Source of the DNA: Leuconostoc litchii
GTDB lineage: Bacteria > Bacillota > Bacilli > Lactobacillales > Lactobacillaceae
Assembly: GCF_008107645.1 (NCBI RefSeq)
Contig: NZ_SDGY01000008.1
Span: 1 to 64,000, forward strand
DNA length: 64,000 nt
Direction: 5' to 3'
Positions 54,376 to 63,932 of this stretch are shown piece after piece. The notes under the pieces are model-generated. The model did not search any database, was not told the origin of the DNA, and was given only the letters and a program-made list of their open reading frames with translations. How positions within the stretch are numbered: position 1 is the first letter of the stretch; every line of letters starts with the position of its first letter. A program made the position numbers and the translations under genes.

Positions 54376-55836
54376 TTAACCTTTAAATACCCAAGTGTCA
54401 CCATTTTCAGCTAACAACTTGTCTGATGCTTCCGGACCCATTGATCCTGATTTATATGTTTCCAATGGTGCCTTATCAGCATCGTACACGGCAGTAATTG
54501 CGTCAACAAACTTCCAAGCAATTGATACACCGTTCCAATCCGCAAAGTTTGAACCGTCACCGTTCATTGTGTCGTGAATCATACGTTCGTATGGTTCTGG
54601 TGTGTTTTTCTTATCTTCGTCAGATACTGCCCAATCCAAATTGATTGTGCGTGTGTTGAAGGCATCTTCAACTGACTTAGCATTAAGTTTCAATTCAATA
54701 GCGCCCTTTGGATCAATGATAATCGAAAGCACTGATTCTTGTGCTTCTTGTTCTGAACCAAAATTAAATGTGCCAGCTTTAAAGACAATATCGACACGTG
54801 TTTGTTTAGCAGCCAAACGCTTACCTGAACGAACATAGAAAGGTACACCTTCCCAACGTGGCAAATCGAATTGCAATTCACCAGCAATGAAGGTATTGTT
54901 CTTGGAATCAGCAGGAACATCTGCTTCTTCCAAATATGGCTTGTAATCAGCGGTATCACCAGCACCATATTGTGCACGAACAAAGTACTTGTTAACTTCT
55001 TCTTCGTTATAAATCTTTAACGCGTTGAAGGCGGCGTTCTTAGCAGCGCGAATGTCTTTATCATTAAATGATTCAGGCTTTTCCATTGCTAGCCAACCAA
55101 CAATTTGCATCGTGTGATTTTGAATCATGTCCAAGAGAGCACCGGCAGTATCGTAGTAGCCAGCGCGTTCCTCGACACCCAAGACCTCTGATAATGTTAC
55201 TTGCACATTTTTAATGTAGTCTTTATTCCAAGCAGCATCAAAAATTGGGTTACCAAAACGCAAAGCAGCAATGTTTTGAACCATTTCTTTTCCAAGATAG
55301 TGGTCAATACGGAACAATTGATCATCATCAAATGCATTTTCCAAATCATTTTGCAATTCTTCGGCAGTAGTGTATGATGTGCCAAAAGGCTTTTCAATCA
55401 TTAGACGGTTGTAACCCGTGTCAGCTAGCAAACCTTCTGATTTAAGGTACTTAGCAATGGTACCGAAGAAACGAGGTGCAACTGACATATAGAAGATGCG
55501 ATTGCCATCGATATCAAACTTAGTGGCTGCTTCTTCAATAGCTGATTTCAAAATGCCATATGATGCAGCATCTGTGACATCATGTGCACGATAAGAAAAG
55601 TGTTCAATGAACGCTTCAGCTTGTGCTTGATCTTCTGTGAAGTCCTTGATTGATTCACGAACCAATTGCTTGAATTCGTTATCAGTCAATTGTTGACGTG
55701 CTGTACCAACAATGGCAAAGTGTTCTTGAAGATATCCTTTTTTGTAAAGGTTAAAAACTGATGGGTAAAGTTTACGCTTTGCTAAATCACCAGTTCCGCC
55801 AAAGAAAGTTACCAATGTTTTGATTTCTGAAACCAT
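54376..55836 (-). CDS. zwf: glucose-6-phosphate 1-dehydrogenase
   Basis: 486 aa, the length of the well-studied Leuconostoc enzyme. The N-terminal VTFFGGTGDLAKRKLYPS is the nucleotide loop, and RIDHYLGKEMVQN is the active-site signature. It feeds glucose-6-phosphate into the phosphoketolase pathway, the main sugar route of heterofermenters, and can use NAD+ or NADP+ in Leuconostoc. Confidence 0.97.
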   Translation of the reverse strand: MVSEIKTLVTFFGGTGDLAKRKLYPSVFNLYKKGYLQEHFAIVGTARQQLTDNEFKQLVRESIKDFTEDQAQAEAFIEHFSYRAHDVTDAASYGILKSAIEEAATKFDIDGNRIFYMSVAPRFFGTIAKYLKSEGLLADTGYNRLMIEKPFGTSYTTAEELQNDLENAFDDDQLFRIDHYLGKEMVQNIAALRFGNPIFDAAWNKDYIKNVQVTLSEVLGVEERAGYYDTAGALLDMIQNHTMQIVGWLAMEKPESFNDKDIRAAKNAAFNALKIYNEEEVNKYFVRAQYGAGDTADYKPYLEEADVPADSKNNTFIAGELQFDLPRWEGVPFYVRSGKRLAAKQTRVDIVFKAGTFNFGSEQEAQESVLSIIIDPKGAIELKLNAKSVEDAFNTRTINLDWAVSDEDKKNTPEPYERMIHDTMNGDGSNFADWNGVSIAWKFVDAITAVYDADKAPLETYKSGSMGPEASDKLLAENGDTWVFKG

Positions 55837-55976
55837 GATGTTCCCCTTATAATATAATAGAATTCAACTCCTATTATAACGCAAAAACTGGTAGAAAAGT
55901 ACGTGATTCACAAACATCTTACGTGTTACGAACATTTTATAACATTAATTTATATTTGAAAGCGAGTATTATTAAC

Positions 55977-56120
55977 ATGATTTATTTAGGAATTATAATT
56001 CTATTTTTACTCATTACTTTTACCATGGGTATCAGTACAGCATGTGAAGGATTGCTTTTGCTCATTGTTGGTTATATTGTGTTTCGATTAATGAAAAATA
56101 AGCGTGAAACAAGGAAATGA
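55977..56120 (+). CDS. small membrane protein, 47 aa
   Basis: From the ATG at 55977, with AAAGCGAG upstream at long spacing. Two hydrophobic stretches (IIILFLLITFTMG and LLLLIVGYIVFRLM) end in a basic tail KNKRETRK. It is short and unrecognised, and its start is not secure. Confidence 0.45.
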   Translation: MIYLGIIILFLLITFTMGISTACEGLLLLIVGYIVFRLMKNKRETRK

Positions 56121-56190
56121 CAAGAAAGTTAATTTCCCCGCTTGTTTTAAAATTTTCATGTTACAATTATTCTATTATTTCGGAGGACTT

Positions 56191-57414
56191 ATGCAAATTG
56201 ACTTAACTGATAAACCGCGACCACTTGATGAAAAGTGGTTACTCTTGGGTACGTTATTATCTAATACCGGGAATTCCATGATTTGGCCTGTAACTACACT
56301 GTATATGACTGGTGTGTTGCATCAAAGTTTTACTACTGCAGGATTGGTTTTGATGGTAGGATCAATTATCAGTATGTTTGGTGCCTTCGTTGGTGGAAGA
56401 TTGTTTGATCGATGGCGACCATATGAATCAATGGTTATTGCGAGTCTTATTATTTTAGTTGCTGTATCGAGTTTGATTATTTGGAATGATTGGCCTGTTT
56501 TTGCTTTTTTTATTTGGGTAGCTAACTTTGGTATGGGTGTGGAACAGACACTAGTTAATTCTTTTGCGACAACAATTCCTGGTGAAAAAACACGTATTAT
56601 ATTTAACAATATGTACATTGTTTTAAATATTGGTGTGGTACTAGGAACGTTAGCTGTAGGATACCTATTTGATTATGGGTTTAACTTATTGATGATGATT
56701 TCAGCATTACTTTATTTCGCCTTACTGTTAATCATTGCTACAAAATTTAATGTACCGATTTCTCGTGTGAATAGTAACATAATAATTAATGAAAATGCTG
56801 AAAATAAAACGGAACCAGTTACTAAAGGAGTGCCGAACCAACGCTTCCGTTTGACGCCAGTTCTTATAGCAATAGGAGCACTATTATTTATTACTTATTT
56901 ATCCTATATGCTGTGGGAGACGGTTATGGCACCCCATATGAAAAGCTTGGGTATGCCGACACGCAATTATGCAGATCTGTGGATGATTAATGGTGTGACC
57001 ATTATATTATTACAAAAGATTGTTTCTAATTGGGCAAATAAAAGGCCATATCAAGTCTCCGTTATATTAGGTAGTATCATTTTTGCATTTAGTTTTTTCT
57101 TTTTGATGTTTGTTAAAGAATTTTGGCAAATTGTGTTAGTTTTTGAATTATTAACCATTGGAGAAATGTTACAAAGTCCACAAGTTCCAGCTTGGGTTGC
57201 GCAAATCACACCAAAAGAGGTGGCAGGGCAGGCGCAGGGATTTGTCTCAATGATGATTAGTTCAGGACGAGTGATTGGTCCGATTTATTCTGGTATGATG
57301 ATGGATCGCGGCTGGATGAATGTAATGTTTTTGTCAGTATTTGCGGTGATGCTAGTAATTACGGGTGCACTAGCAGTAACGACGATAAGAAATAAAAAAC
57401 AAATTAGTAATTAA
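56191..57414 (+). CDS. MFS transporter
   Basis: 407 aa from the ATG at 56191 (GGAGG upstream). Twelve membrane segments, with FGAFVGGRLFDRWRPYES in loop 2-3. It resembles drug/metabolite exporters of the YttB/MdtG class. Substrate unknown; no regulator is next to it. Confidence 0.83.
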   Translation: MQIDLTDKPRPLDEKWLLLGTLLSNTGNSMIWPVTTLYMTGVLHQSFTTAGLVLMVGSIISMFGAFVGGRLFDRWRPYESMVIASLIILVAVSSLIIWNDWPVFAFFIWVANFGMGVEQTLVNSFATTIPGEKTRIIFNNMYIVLNIGVVLGTLAVGYLFDYGFNLLMMISALLYFALLLIIATKFNVPISRVNSNIIINENAENKTEPVTKGVPNQRFRLTPVLIAIGALLFITYLSYMLWETVMAPHMKSLGMPTRNYADLWMINGVTIILLQKIVSNWANKRPYQVSVILGSIIFAFSFFFLMFVKEFWQIVLVFELLTIGEMLQSPQVPAWVAQITPKEVAGQAQGFVSMMISSGRVIGPIYSGMMMDRGWMNVMFLSVFAVMLVITGALAVTTIRNKKQISN

Positions 57415-57428
57415 ATAATTGTTTATAT

Positions 57429-57467
57429 AAAAAAGTACAAATACAGTCAATGTGTTTGTACTTTTTT
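57429..57467 (+). terminator. terminator after the MFS gene
   Basis: AAAAAAGTACAAA pairs with TTTGTACTTTTTT. Confidence 0.88.
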
Positions 57468-57639
57468 CATAATCCATACCCACATGGATAAGGAGTGTAT
57501 TTATGATAATGTGATAGTTCTTGAAATTATTTGGATAGCAATGATTAAAAAATAGATCAAAATGTTTGCTTTCAAATTAGAATTGTTCTAGTATTTGTAT
57601 TGACTAAGAATATCTATAATCATGAAGGAGGAATTTTGA

Positions 57640-59013
57640 ATGTCAAAAACAAAGGTTATTATCGTTGGTGCTTCACATGGCGGACATCAGAGTATTTTAG
57701 AGCTAACTCACAAATATGAAAATCTTGACATTAAGTTATTTGAGTCCGGAGACTTTGTATCATTTATGTCATGTGGAATGGAATTGTATTTAGAAAATAG
57801 TGTAACAAATGTTGATGATGTTCGTAATTTTCGACCAGAAGAAATGGAAAAACTAGGTGCAGAAATTTATAATAATCATCAAGTTACTGCCATTAATACA
57901 AATGATAAAACAGTTAGTGTAGACAATTTAGTAACTGGTGATACTGAAAAATATGCTTATGATAAGTTGATATTAAGTTCTGGTGTGACACCCAAAAGTT
58001 TACCGGTACCAGGTCGTGAACTGAAAAATGTTTACTTGATGCGCGGTAAAGATTGGGCATCAAAAATCAAGTCAAAATTAGAAGATACTGCTGTTAGGAA
58101 TATTACGATTGTAGGGGCTGGTTATATTGGTGTTGAGGCTGCGGAAGCCAGTGTGTTGGCAGGGAAAAACGTTACATTGGTGGACGTGATTGATCGACCT
58201 TTAGGCAATTATTTAGATGCTCATTTAACAACAATTCTCGAAAAAGAATTGTCTAATAAAGGTGTTCATGTAATTACTGATGCTAAAATTGAAAGTTATG
58301 AAGGATATGGTGGTACGGTAACTGCTGTTAAAACTAACCAAGGAGAATATCCAAGTGATTTAATAATTCAAGCAGTGGGTGTGCAGCCAAATACTAAATG
58401 GTTAGAGGATGTCGTTCGTCTCGATAAACATGGTTGGATTGAAACAGACGAATATTTAAGAACCAATATAAAAGATGTTTATGCCGTTGGAGATGCTGTT
58501 CTATCGTACTCAATCCCAGCACAAAAAAAATTACCTATTGCTTTGGCATCAGTTGTACGTCGCGAAGTACGTTATGTTGTAGCGCATCTCTTTGAAAAAG
58601 AGCCATCTGCACCATTTTCAGGTGTAGTGGGATCATCTGCTTTGAGCGTGTTTGACTATCATTTTGCAACTTCTGGATTAAACACTGCAACGGCTTCAAA
58701 AGCCAATATAGAAATTAAAAGTTCTTTTTACAAGGATACTTTGCGACCAAGTTATGTGCCGAATGAACAAGGGAACACAGATGTATACGTAGGTTTGGAT
58801 TATGATCCACAGACACATCGTATTTTAGGAGGTGCTGTTTTATCGACATATGATATTACTGCACAAGGGAATGTGCTATCTTTGGCAATAGAGCAAAGAC
58901 TTCGTTTAGAAGACCTTGCCGAAGCTGATTTCTTCTTTCAACCAGGATTTGATCGACAGTGGAGTTTACTAAATTTGGCAGCGCAACATGCACTTGGAGA
59001 GCCACGTTTTTAA
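57640..59013 (+). CDS. NADH oxidase/peroxidase-family flavoprotein (second copy)
   Basis: 457 aa. VIIVGASHGGHQS is the FAD loop, Cys45 in SFMSCGMEL the redox cysteine, and IVGAGYIGVEAAE the NAD loop. AVGDAV contacts FAD. It is distinct from the nox at 1352-2707 and could be a water-forming oxidase, a peroxide-forming form or an NADH peroxidase. AAGGAGG precedes the ATG. Upstream, TAGAATTGTTCTA (57578-57590) is a palindrome near a TATAAT with no good -35. Confidence 0.88.
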   Translation: MSKTKVIIVGASHGGHQSILELTHKYENLDIKLFESGDFVSFMSCGMELYLENSVTNVDDVRNFRPEEMEKLGAEIYNNHQVTAINTNDKTVSVDNLVTGDTEKYAYDKLILSSGVTPKSLPVPGRELKNVYLMRGKDWASKIKSKLEDTAVRNITIVGAGYIGVEAAEASVLAGKNVTLVDVIDRPLGNYLDAHLTTILEKELSNKGVHVITDAKIESYEGYGGTVTAVKTNQGEYPSDLIIQAVGVQPNTKWLEDVVRLDKHGWIETDEYLRTNIKDVYAVGDAVLSYSIPAQKKLPIALASVVRREVRYVVAHLFEKEPSAPFSGVVGSSALSVFDYHFATSGLNTATASKANIEIKSSFYKDTLRPSYVPNEQGNTDVYVGLDYDPQTHRILGGAVLSTYDITAQGNVLSLAIEQRLRLEDLAEADFFFQPGFDRQWSLLNLAAQHALGEPRF

Positions 59014-59024
59014 AAAGTGAATGT

Positions 59025-59057
59025 AAAAAAGCACAACTTAGCTAGTTGTGCCTTTTT
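59025..59057. terminator. bidirectional terminator
   Basis: AAAAAGCACAACT pairs with AGTTGTGCCTTTTT between the flavoprotein gene and yagU. Confidence 0.85.
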
Positions 59058-59076
59058 ATTTAAACTAATGTTTATT

Positions 59077-59616
59077 TTATATATTTGTTAGTTTGCCATT
59101 TTTATCTTTAGCAATCAAATAGTAAACTGTCACAGCAATTGACCATGCCCAAACAATATGTCCGAAGAATTCAGAGATATGTTCGTCTAAGGGTTGGTTC
59201 CATGCTGCAGGAATTGTCCCGAAGGCAGGCATGATAATGATATGCCACAAAATCCAAAGAACGATACCATAGGCAGCTCCTTGCCACAACCCCACTTTAG
59301 ACCAATATTGAGATATAAAAACGTACAATATTGCAAAGGCAATAGCAAACGAGAAATGCAAGATTAACGTAAACCAAAAGACCTTTTGGTCTTGAGAATA
59401 ATAAAAGAATGAATGAACAAGATTTGACGGTACGCCTAATTGCTCCGCCATATGTTGTGGTGGATTGGTGGCATTACGTGCTAGTGTACGTGGTGGTAAA
59501 ATATTTTCCCAACCAATTTTAACCATACCAGAAATCATACCTGCAATGAATCCATAAATCACACTTTTAGTGATAATTTCTTTCAGTGATGCAACTGGTT
59601 TATTTAGTGTAAACAT
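59077..59616 (-). CDS. YagU-family (DUF1440) inner membrane protein
   Basis: 179 aa from the ATG at 59616 (GGGAG upstream). GFIAGMISGMVKIGWENILPPR and the His-rich HIIIMPAFGTIPA region fit the YagU family; four hydrophobic segments. E. coli YagU is linked to acid resistance, and the same role is only a guess here. Confidence 0.83.
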   Translation of the reverse strand: MFTLNKPVASLKEIITKSVIYGFIAGMISGMVKIGWENILPPRTLARNATNPPQHMAEQLGVPSNLVHSFFYYSQDQKVFWFTLILHFSFAIAFAILYVFISQYWSKVGLWQGAAYGIVLWILWHIIIMPAFGTIPAAWNQPLDEHISEFFGHIVWAWSIAVTVYYLIAKDKNGKLTNI

Positions 59617-59740
59617 ACTTTTTTCTCCCGTATGTGAATTATTTAACAACAACTAATATTACATGCTTACTAACTATTTGTCAATGGAATTGTTTTACAA
59701 AAAAATATATGAGTGTATCCTAATGATTTGAAAATAACAG

Positions 59741-59769
59741 TTGCAAAAAAATAATAAATGATGTAAAGT
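59741..59769 (+). promoter_or_regulatory. promoter of the T-box operon
   Basis: TTGCAA (59741-59746), 17 nt, TAAAGT (59764-59769), just before the T-box leader. Confidence 0.5.
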
Positions 59770-59789
59770 TATTACAAATAAATGAGATG

Positions 59790-60063
59790 TTGAAAAGATA
59801 AGTAAATTTTATGCGTAATTAAAGAGAGCTGACAAAAGGTGAAAGTCGGTATTACAATGAGATTGAAAATGGTCTTGGAGTCGTTAGTGGTATGAGCTAT
59901 TGATAGTAAATGCTACTCGGGTGCGCCCGTTACTGCGTTAAGGTATCTCTTTGGACGTACCTGTCAAGTATAGGGTAGTGATACCTTATAGAAATTGGGT
60001 GGTAACACGATTCTTTCGTCCCATAATTTTTGTATGATATACAAAAATTATGGGACTTTTTTT
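59790..60063 (+). promoter_or_regulatory. T-box leader of the cyclase-permease operon
   Basis: AAGTA loop element, AGAGAG, the apical GGTG, and the T-box GGGTGGTAACACG (59997-60009) are present. The terminator GTCCCATAATTTTTGTA/TACAAAAATTATGGGAC with T-run ends at 60063. Placing the specifier by analogy with the tyrS leader (5 nt after the upper helix) gives TGG (Trp); ATT (Ile) and TTG (Leu) nearby are alternatives. The T-box variable base is T, which favours a tRNA with A (or G by wobble) at the discriminator. Confidence 0.88.
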
Positions 60064-60107
60064 GTTTATTGATGTTGAATACAAAAAGCAGTCATAGGAG
60101 AAAATAA

Positions 60108-60851
60108 ATGACAAATGAACTAAATAACATTCTAACAACGTTAAAGAGTTATAAATGGATAGACTTGACGCATAGCTTTGGCCCAAATAGTCCACATTTT
60201 CCAGCATTTTCTGCAGCAAAGTTTGAAACATTATTTACCCATGAAGATGGATTTTTTGTTAAGCAATATACATTTCCAGGACAATATGGCACACACATTG
60301 ATCCGCCTGTACATTTTGAAAAAAGCCAAGATAAATATGATGAAGACATTGATTTAAAAGACTTTTTACTACCACTTGTGGTTATTGACAAGTCGGATCA
60401 AGTCAAAAATAATGCAGATTATGTGTTAACAGTGGACGATGTTAAGCAATGGGAAGATGAACACGGTCTTATCTCACCCAAATCCTTTGTGGCATTACGA
60501 ACAGATTGGTCGAAGCGTTGGCCATCACAAGAAAGGTTTGAAAATAAGGATGATAATTTACAAAATCATTATCCAGGTTGGTCGGTTGATGCACTGAAAT
60601 ACATTTATGAAGAACGTCAAGCAGTGGCCAATGGACATGAAACTTTTGATACAGACCCAGCAATTTTGCAACCCGAAAAAGGTTTTGCGGGTGAATACTA
60701 TGTATTGAGCAACGGTCACTATCAAATTGAATTGTTGACCAATTTGGATAAACTACCAGCTACAGGCGCTTTAATTTCAGTTTCTGTTCCAAAGGCTGAA
60801 AAATCTCCAGGATTTCCAGCGCGAGTATTTGCCATAGTGCCGGAGGATTAA
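60108..60851 (+). CDS. cyclase-family metal hydrolase (kynurenine-formamidase-like)
   Basis: 247 aa. DLTHSFGPNSPHFP and GQYGTHIDPPVHF give the HxGTHxDxPxHF metal site of the cyclase/arylformamidase/isatin-hydrolase family. GGAG precedes the ATG. Heading a T-box operon with an amino acid permease, it may handle a tryptophan-related formamide or indole, if the Trp reading of the leader is right. Confidence 0.85.
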   Translation: MTNELNNILTTLKSYKWIDLTHSFGPNSPHFPAFSAAKFETLFTHEDGFFVKQYTFPGQYGTHIDPPVHFEKSQDKYDEDIDLKDFLLPLVVIDKSDQVKNNADYVLTVDDVKQWEDEHGLISPKSFVALRTDWSKRWPSQERFENKDDNLQNHYPGWSVDALKYIYEERQAVANGHETFDTDPAILQPEKGFAGEYYVLSNGHYQIELLTNLDKLPATGALISVSVPKAEKSPGFPARVFAIVPED

Positions 60852-60852
60852 C

Positions 60853-62184
60853 ATGTCAGAAAATCATGTGAAATTGTCACGTTCTTTGTCGACGAAGGAC
60901 TTAGTAGTATATGGCATCATATTCATGATTCCAGTAGCACCAATTGCTTTTTATGGCTCTTTTCTATCATCAGCTCACGGAATGGTGGCGTTGGCTTATC
61001 TTATCGGTATGGTGGCTATGTTGTTTACAGGCTTTAGCTATGCTAGCATGGCCAGTGAATTTCCTTATTCAGGTTCTGTTTACACGTATGTTCAAAAAGG
61101 GACAAATCCGACATTGGGATTTTTATCGGGCTGGGGCATTACATTAGATTATATTTTGATTCCCGTGATCACGTATCTTATTAGTGCATCCTTTGGTCAA
61201 TCATTATTTCCAGTTGTGCCATTTTGGGCTTGGATTGTAGGTATTGCAGTAATCAACACTGTGATTAATTTATTAGGTATTAAAGTTGTTTCGACATTGA
61301 GCTGGTTTCTCTTTGGCTTACAAGCCATCGTTTTAATTGCTTTTATTATTGGTACGATTATCGCTTTAACAAATAACACCGTACATTTTAACGTTAGTTC
61401 ATTCTACAATGCTGATCATTTTGATTTATCTGGTGTGGTTCAAGCAACTGGCATTGTTATTGTAAGTTATTTGGGATTTGATGCCATTAGTACCTTATCA
61501 GAAGAAGCGAATAATCCAACTAAGTCAGTTGGAAAAGCTATCGTCCTGGCTATTATTTTAATTGGATCGTTATTTGTTATTGTAACCTTCTTTGCAGGAA
61601 TTGTTGTGCCGAATTACGGTAGCCTTAATCCAGATACAGCTTTTCTGACTATTTTGGGAAAAGTAGGTGGTAGTTGGTTAGTACATTTGGCTGAATTTAC
61701 TTTGGTATTATCGTTTGGCTTAGCTGGAGGGCAAGAAGGGCAAACCGCTATCTCTAGAATTTTGTATGCAATGGGGCGTGATGGCATTTTACCAAATCGC
61801 TTAGCTTATTTACATCCTCGTTATAACACGCCTTGGGTAGCTGTTACATTAGTTGGCTTAGTTTCTGTTATTTTATCACTGTCTTTGTCTTTAACAACAG
61901 TTTCTAACTTAATCAGTTTTGGTGCCTTATTTGGATTCTTGTCATTAAATGTAGCAGTTATATGGCACTTCTTTGTTAAGAAAACGAGTAAAACGATTAC
62001 GTCGTTTGTTAAATATTTAATATCACCATTGATTGGTTTTTCAGTTAGTTTATGGATTTTCCTTAGCTTGTCATTTGAAGCCAAATTAACTGGGTTAATT
62101 TGGCTAATCGTTGGGTTTGGTATTTTGATATACAAAACAAATATCTTTAAAGATCCTGTCCCACAGTTCAATTTCTCAGAGTGA
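60853..62184 (+). CDS. APC-family amino acid permease
   Basis: 443 aa with twelve membrane segments. FPYSGSVYTYVQKG and YLGFDAISTLSEEANNPTKSVGKAI are typical of the APC superfamily. GGAGG precedes the ATG, 1 nt after the cyclase gene. The T-box leader makes it an amino acid importer, with the tRNA species as the clue to cargo. Confidence 0.88.
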   Translation: MSENHVKLSRSLSTKDLVVYGIIFMIPVAPIAFYGSFLSSAHGMVALAYLIGMVAMLFTGFSYASMASEFPYSGSVYTYVQKGTNPTLGFLSGWGITLDYILIPVITYLISASFGQSLFPVVPFWAWIVGIAVINTVINLLGIKVVSTLSWFLFGLQAIVLIAFIIGTIIALTNNTVHFNVSSFYNADHFDLSGVVQATGIVIVSYLGFDAISTLSEEANNPTKSVGKAIVLAIILIGSLFVIVTFFAGIVVPNYGSLNPDTAFLTILGKVGGSWLVHLAEFTLVLSFGLAGGQEGQTAISRILYAMGRDGILPNRLAYLHPRYNTPWVAVTLVGLVSVILSLSLSLTTVSNLISFGALFGFLSLNVAVIWHFFVKKTSKTITSFVKYLISPLIGFSVSLWIFLSLSFEAKLTGLIWLIVGFGILIYKTNIFKDPVPQFNFSE

Positions 62185-62217
62185 GCGATTGATCATATTT
62201 AGAATTGGAGTAAAGAA

Positions 62218-62994
62218 ATGTCCAAAAAAGTAGCAGTGATTACAGGAAGTGGTAGAGGTATTGGTAAAGCCATTGCAGAAAGGCTTGCAGATGAAGGGTA
62301 TTATGTAGCAATTGTTGATATTGATGAAGTTACTGCCCAATCTGTTGCTAGACACATCAATGAACGTAAAGCGCAACACGCTAAATATTATGTTTTAGAT
62401 GTTTCAAGTCGAGTGTCTGTTTTCAATCTAGTAGATCATGTGGTTGATGATTTTGGTCGTCTGGATGTATTTGTTAATAATGCTGGTATTGCTTATATTG
62501 ACAGCATTGTTGATAGTGAACCTGAAAAAGTTGAGCGGTTGTTTGATGTTAATCTCAAAGGAACTTTTTGGGGTATTCAGGCTGCTGCTCAGCAACTTAA
62601 AAAGCAAGGAAATGGTGGGAGAATCATTAATGCGGCCTCTTTGGCAGCGGTAGAAGGCTCTGCATTACAAGGTGCCTATTCCGCTTCTAAATTTGCTATT
62701 AGAGGGTTAGGCCAATCAGCTGCTAAAGAATTGGCAAAGTATGGAATTACTGTGAATGCTTATGATCCCGGCATTGTTATTACACCGCTGCGTGATTATA
62801 TTGATCAACGAACGGCAAAAATTAAGGGTACTACAGCTGCAAAGCAAAGGCAAAGTGTTATTGACGAAATTGCTTTAGGGAGAGCGGCAACATCAGAAGA
62901 TGTTGCCGATGTTGTATCGTTTTTAGTATCCTCACAAGCTAAATATATTACTGGTCAATCAATATTGATTGACGGTGGGATGAGATTTCATTAA
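62218..62994 (+). CDS. short-chain dehydrogenase, acetoin/diacetyl reductase-like
   Basis: 258 aa classical SDR. The cofactor motif TGSGRGIG, NNAG at about 90-93, catalytic Ser in INAASLAA and YxxxK in GAYSASKFA are intact. The C terminus (AYDPGIVITPLRDYI and ITGQSILIDGGMRF) matches BudC/(S)-acetoin-forming diacetyl reductases. It likely interconverts diacetyl, acetoin and butanediol with NADH. GGAG precedes the ATG. Confidence 0.83.
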   Translation: MSKKVAVITGSGRGIGKAIAERLADEGYYVAIVDIDEVTAQSVARHINERKAQHAKYYVLDVSSRVSVFNLVDHVVDDFGRLDVFVNNAGIAYIDSIVDSEPEKVERLFDVNLKGTFWGIQAAAQQLKKQGNGGRIINAASLAAVEGSALQGAYSASKFAIRGLGQSAAKELAKYGITVNAYDPGIVITPLRDYIDQRTAKIKGTTAAKQRQSVIDEIALGRAATSEDVADVVSFLVSSQAKYITGQSILIDGGMRFH

Positions 62995-63038
62995 AACATT
63001 AATACTTTAACAGTAAGATATGAGGAAGAAGATTTAAA

Positions 63039-63902
63039 ATGGTTAAAAAGAAAATATTAGGCATAGCATTATCTATTGCCGGAATTGCTGTTGTATCAGC
63101 CGTTGTTGTGCAAAAAAGTACAGCGCAAAAAAATGATAATACACAGGTAACAATTGGCTCTATTGGTTCAGACGCACAAATTTGGGAACATATTGCGAAG
63201 TTACCAGAGACAAAAAAAGAACATATCACAATTAAGGTCAAAAATTTTACCGATGGTGTATCACTAAATACAGCCACTGCACAAAGTAAAGTTGACGTTA
63301 ATGCATTTCAATCATATGCATATTTTGTTGCATTTAATAAAAGTAACTCGACTAGTAAGTTAAGTGCCCTAGGGACGACATATTTAGAACCTATGGGTAT
63401 TTATTCTGAAAAATATAAACATATTGATGATATTCCTGACGGTTCAACAATTGCTATTGCTAATAATGCTGCGAATACAGCTCGAGGTTTGAAGCTATTA
63501 GCCAAATCTGGGTTGATAACATTGAAAGAAGATTTTGGTAGTTTATCAGGTGTTAATGACATTAAAAGTAATCCGCACCATTTTAAGTTTATAGAAATTG
63601 ATGATACAACTGGACCACGTGTCATTAAAGATGATTCAATTGCGGCAGCGCTTATCGGGAACACGATTGCGTTACAAGGTAAACTAAATGTTTTGAAAGA
63701 TGCCATTTATTATGAAAAAGTAAATCAATCTACTAAAGATAATATCAATATTTTAGCCACAGCAGAAAAAAATAAAAATAATAAGCAATTAAAAAAACTA
63801 GTTAAACTTTATCACAGTAAAGCAGCACAAAAGTACATTAATCAAAAATTTGATGGTACTAAAATTGAAGTTCAAAAACCAATTACTTATCTATCAAAAT
63901 AA
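63039..63902 (+). CDS. NlpA/MetQ-family ABC substrate-binding protein
   Basis: 287 aa. An N-terminal hydrophobic anchor without a lipobox Cys (LGIALSIAGIAVVSAVVV), then the NlpA fold with DVNAFQSYAYFVAFN and YLEPMGIYSEKYK. MetQ relatives bind methionine. The permease gene that follows begins like a polar-amino-acid permease, not MetI, so another amino acid is possible. Confidence 0.85.
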   Translation: MVKKKILGIALSIAGIAVVSAVVVQKSTAQKNDNTQVTIGSIGSDAQIWEHIAKLPETKKEHITIKVKNFTDGVSLNTATAQSKVDVNAFQSYAYFVAFNKSNSTSKLSALGTTYLEPMGIYSEKYKHIDDIPDGSTIAIANNAANTARGLKLLAKSGLITLKEDFGSLSGVNDIKSNPHHFKFIEIDDTTGPRVIKDDSIAAALIGNTIALQGKLNVLKDAIYYEKVNQSTKDNINILATAEKNKNNKQLKKLVKLYHSKAAQKYINQKFDGTKIEVQKPITYLSK

Positions 63903-63932
63903 TTATTAATCGTAAATGAAATGGGGGACATC

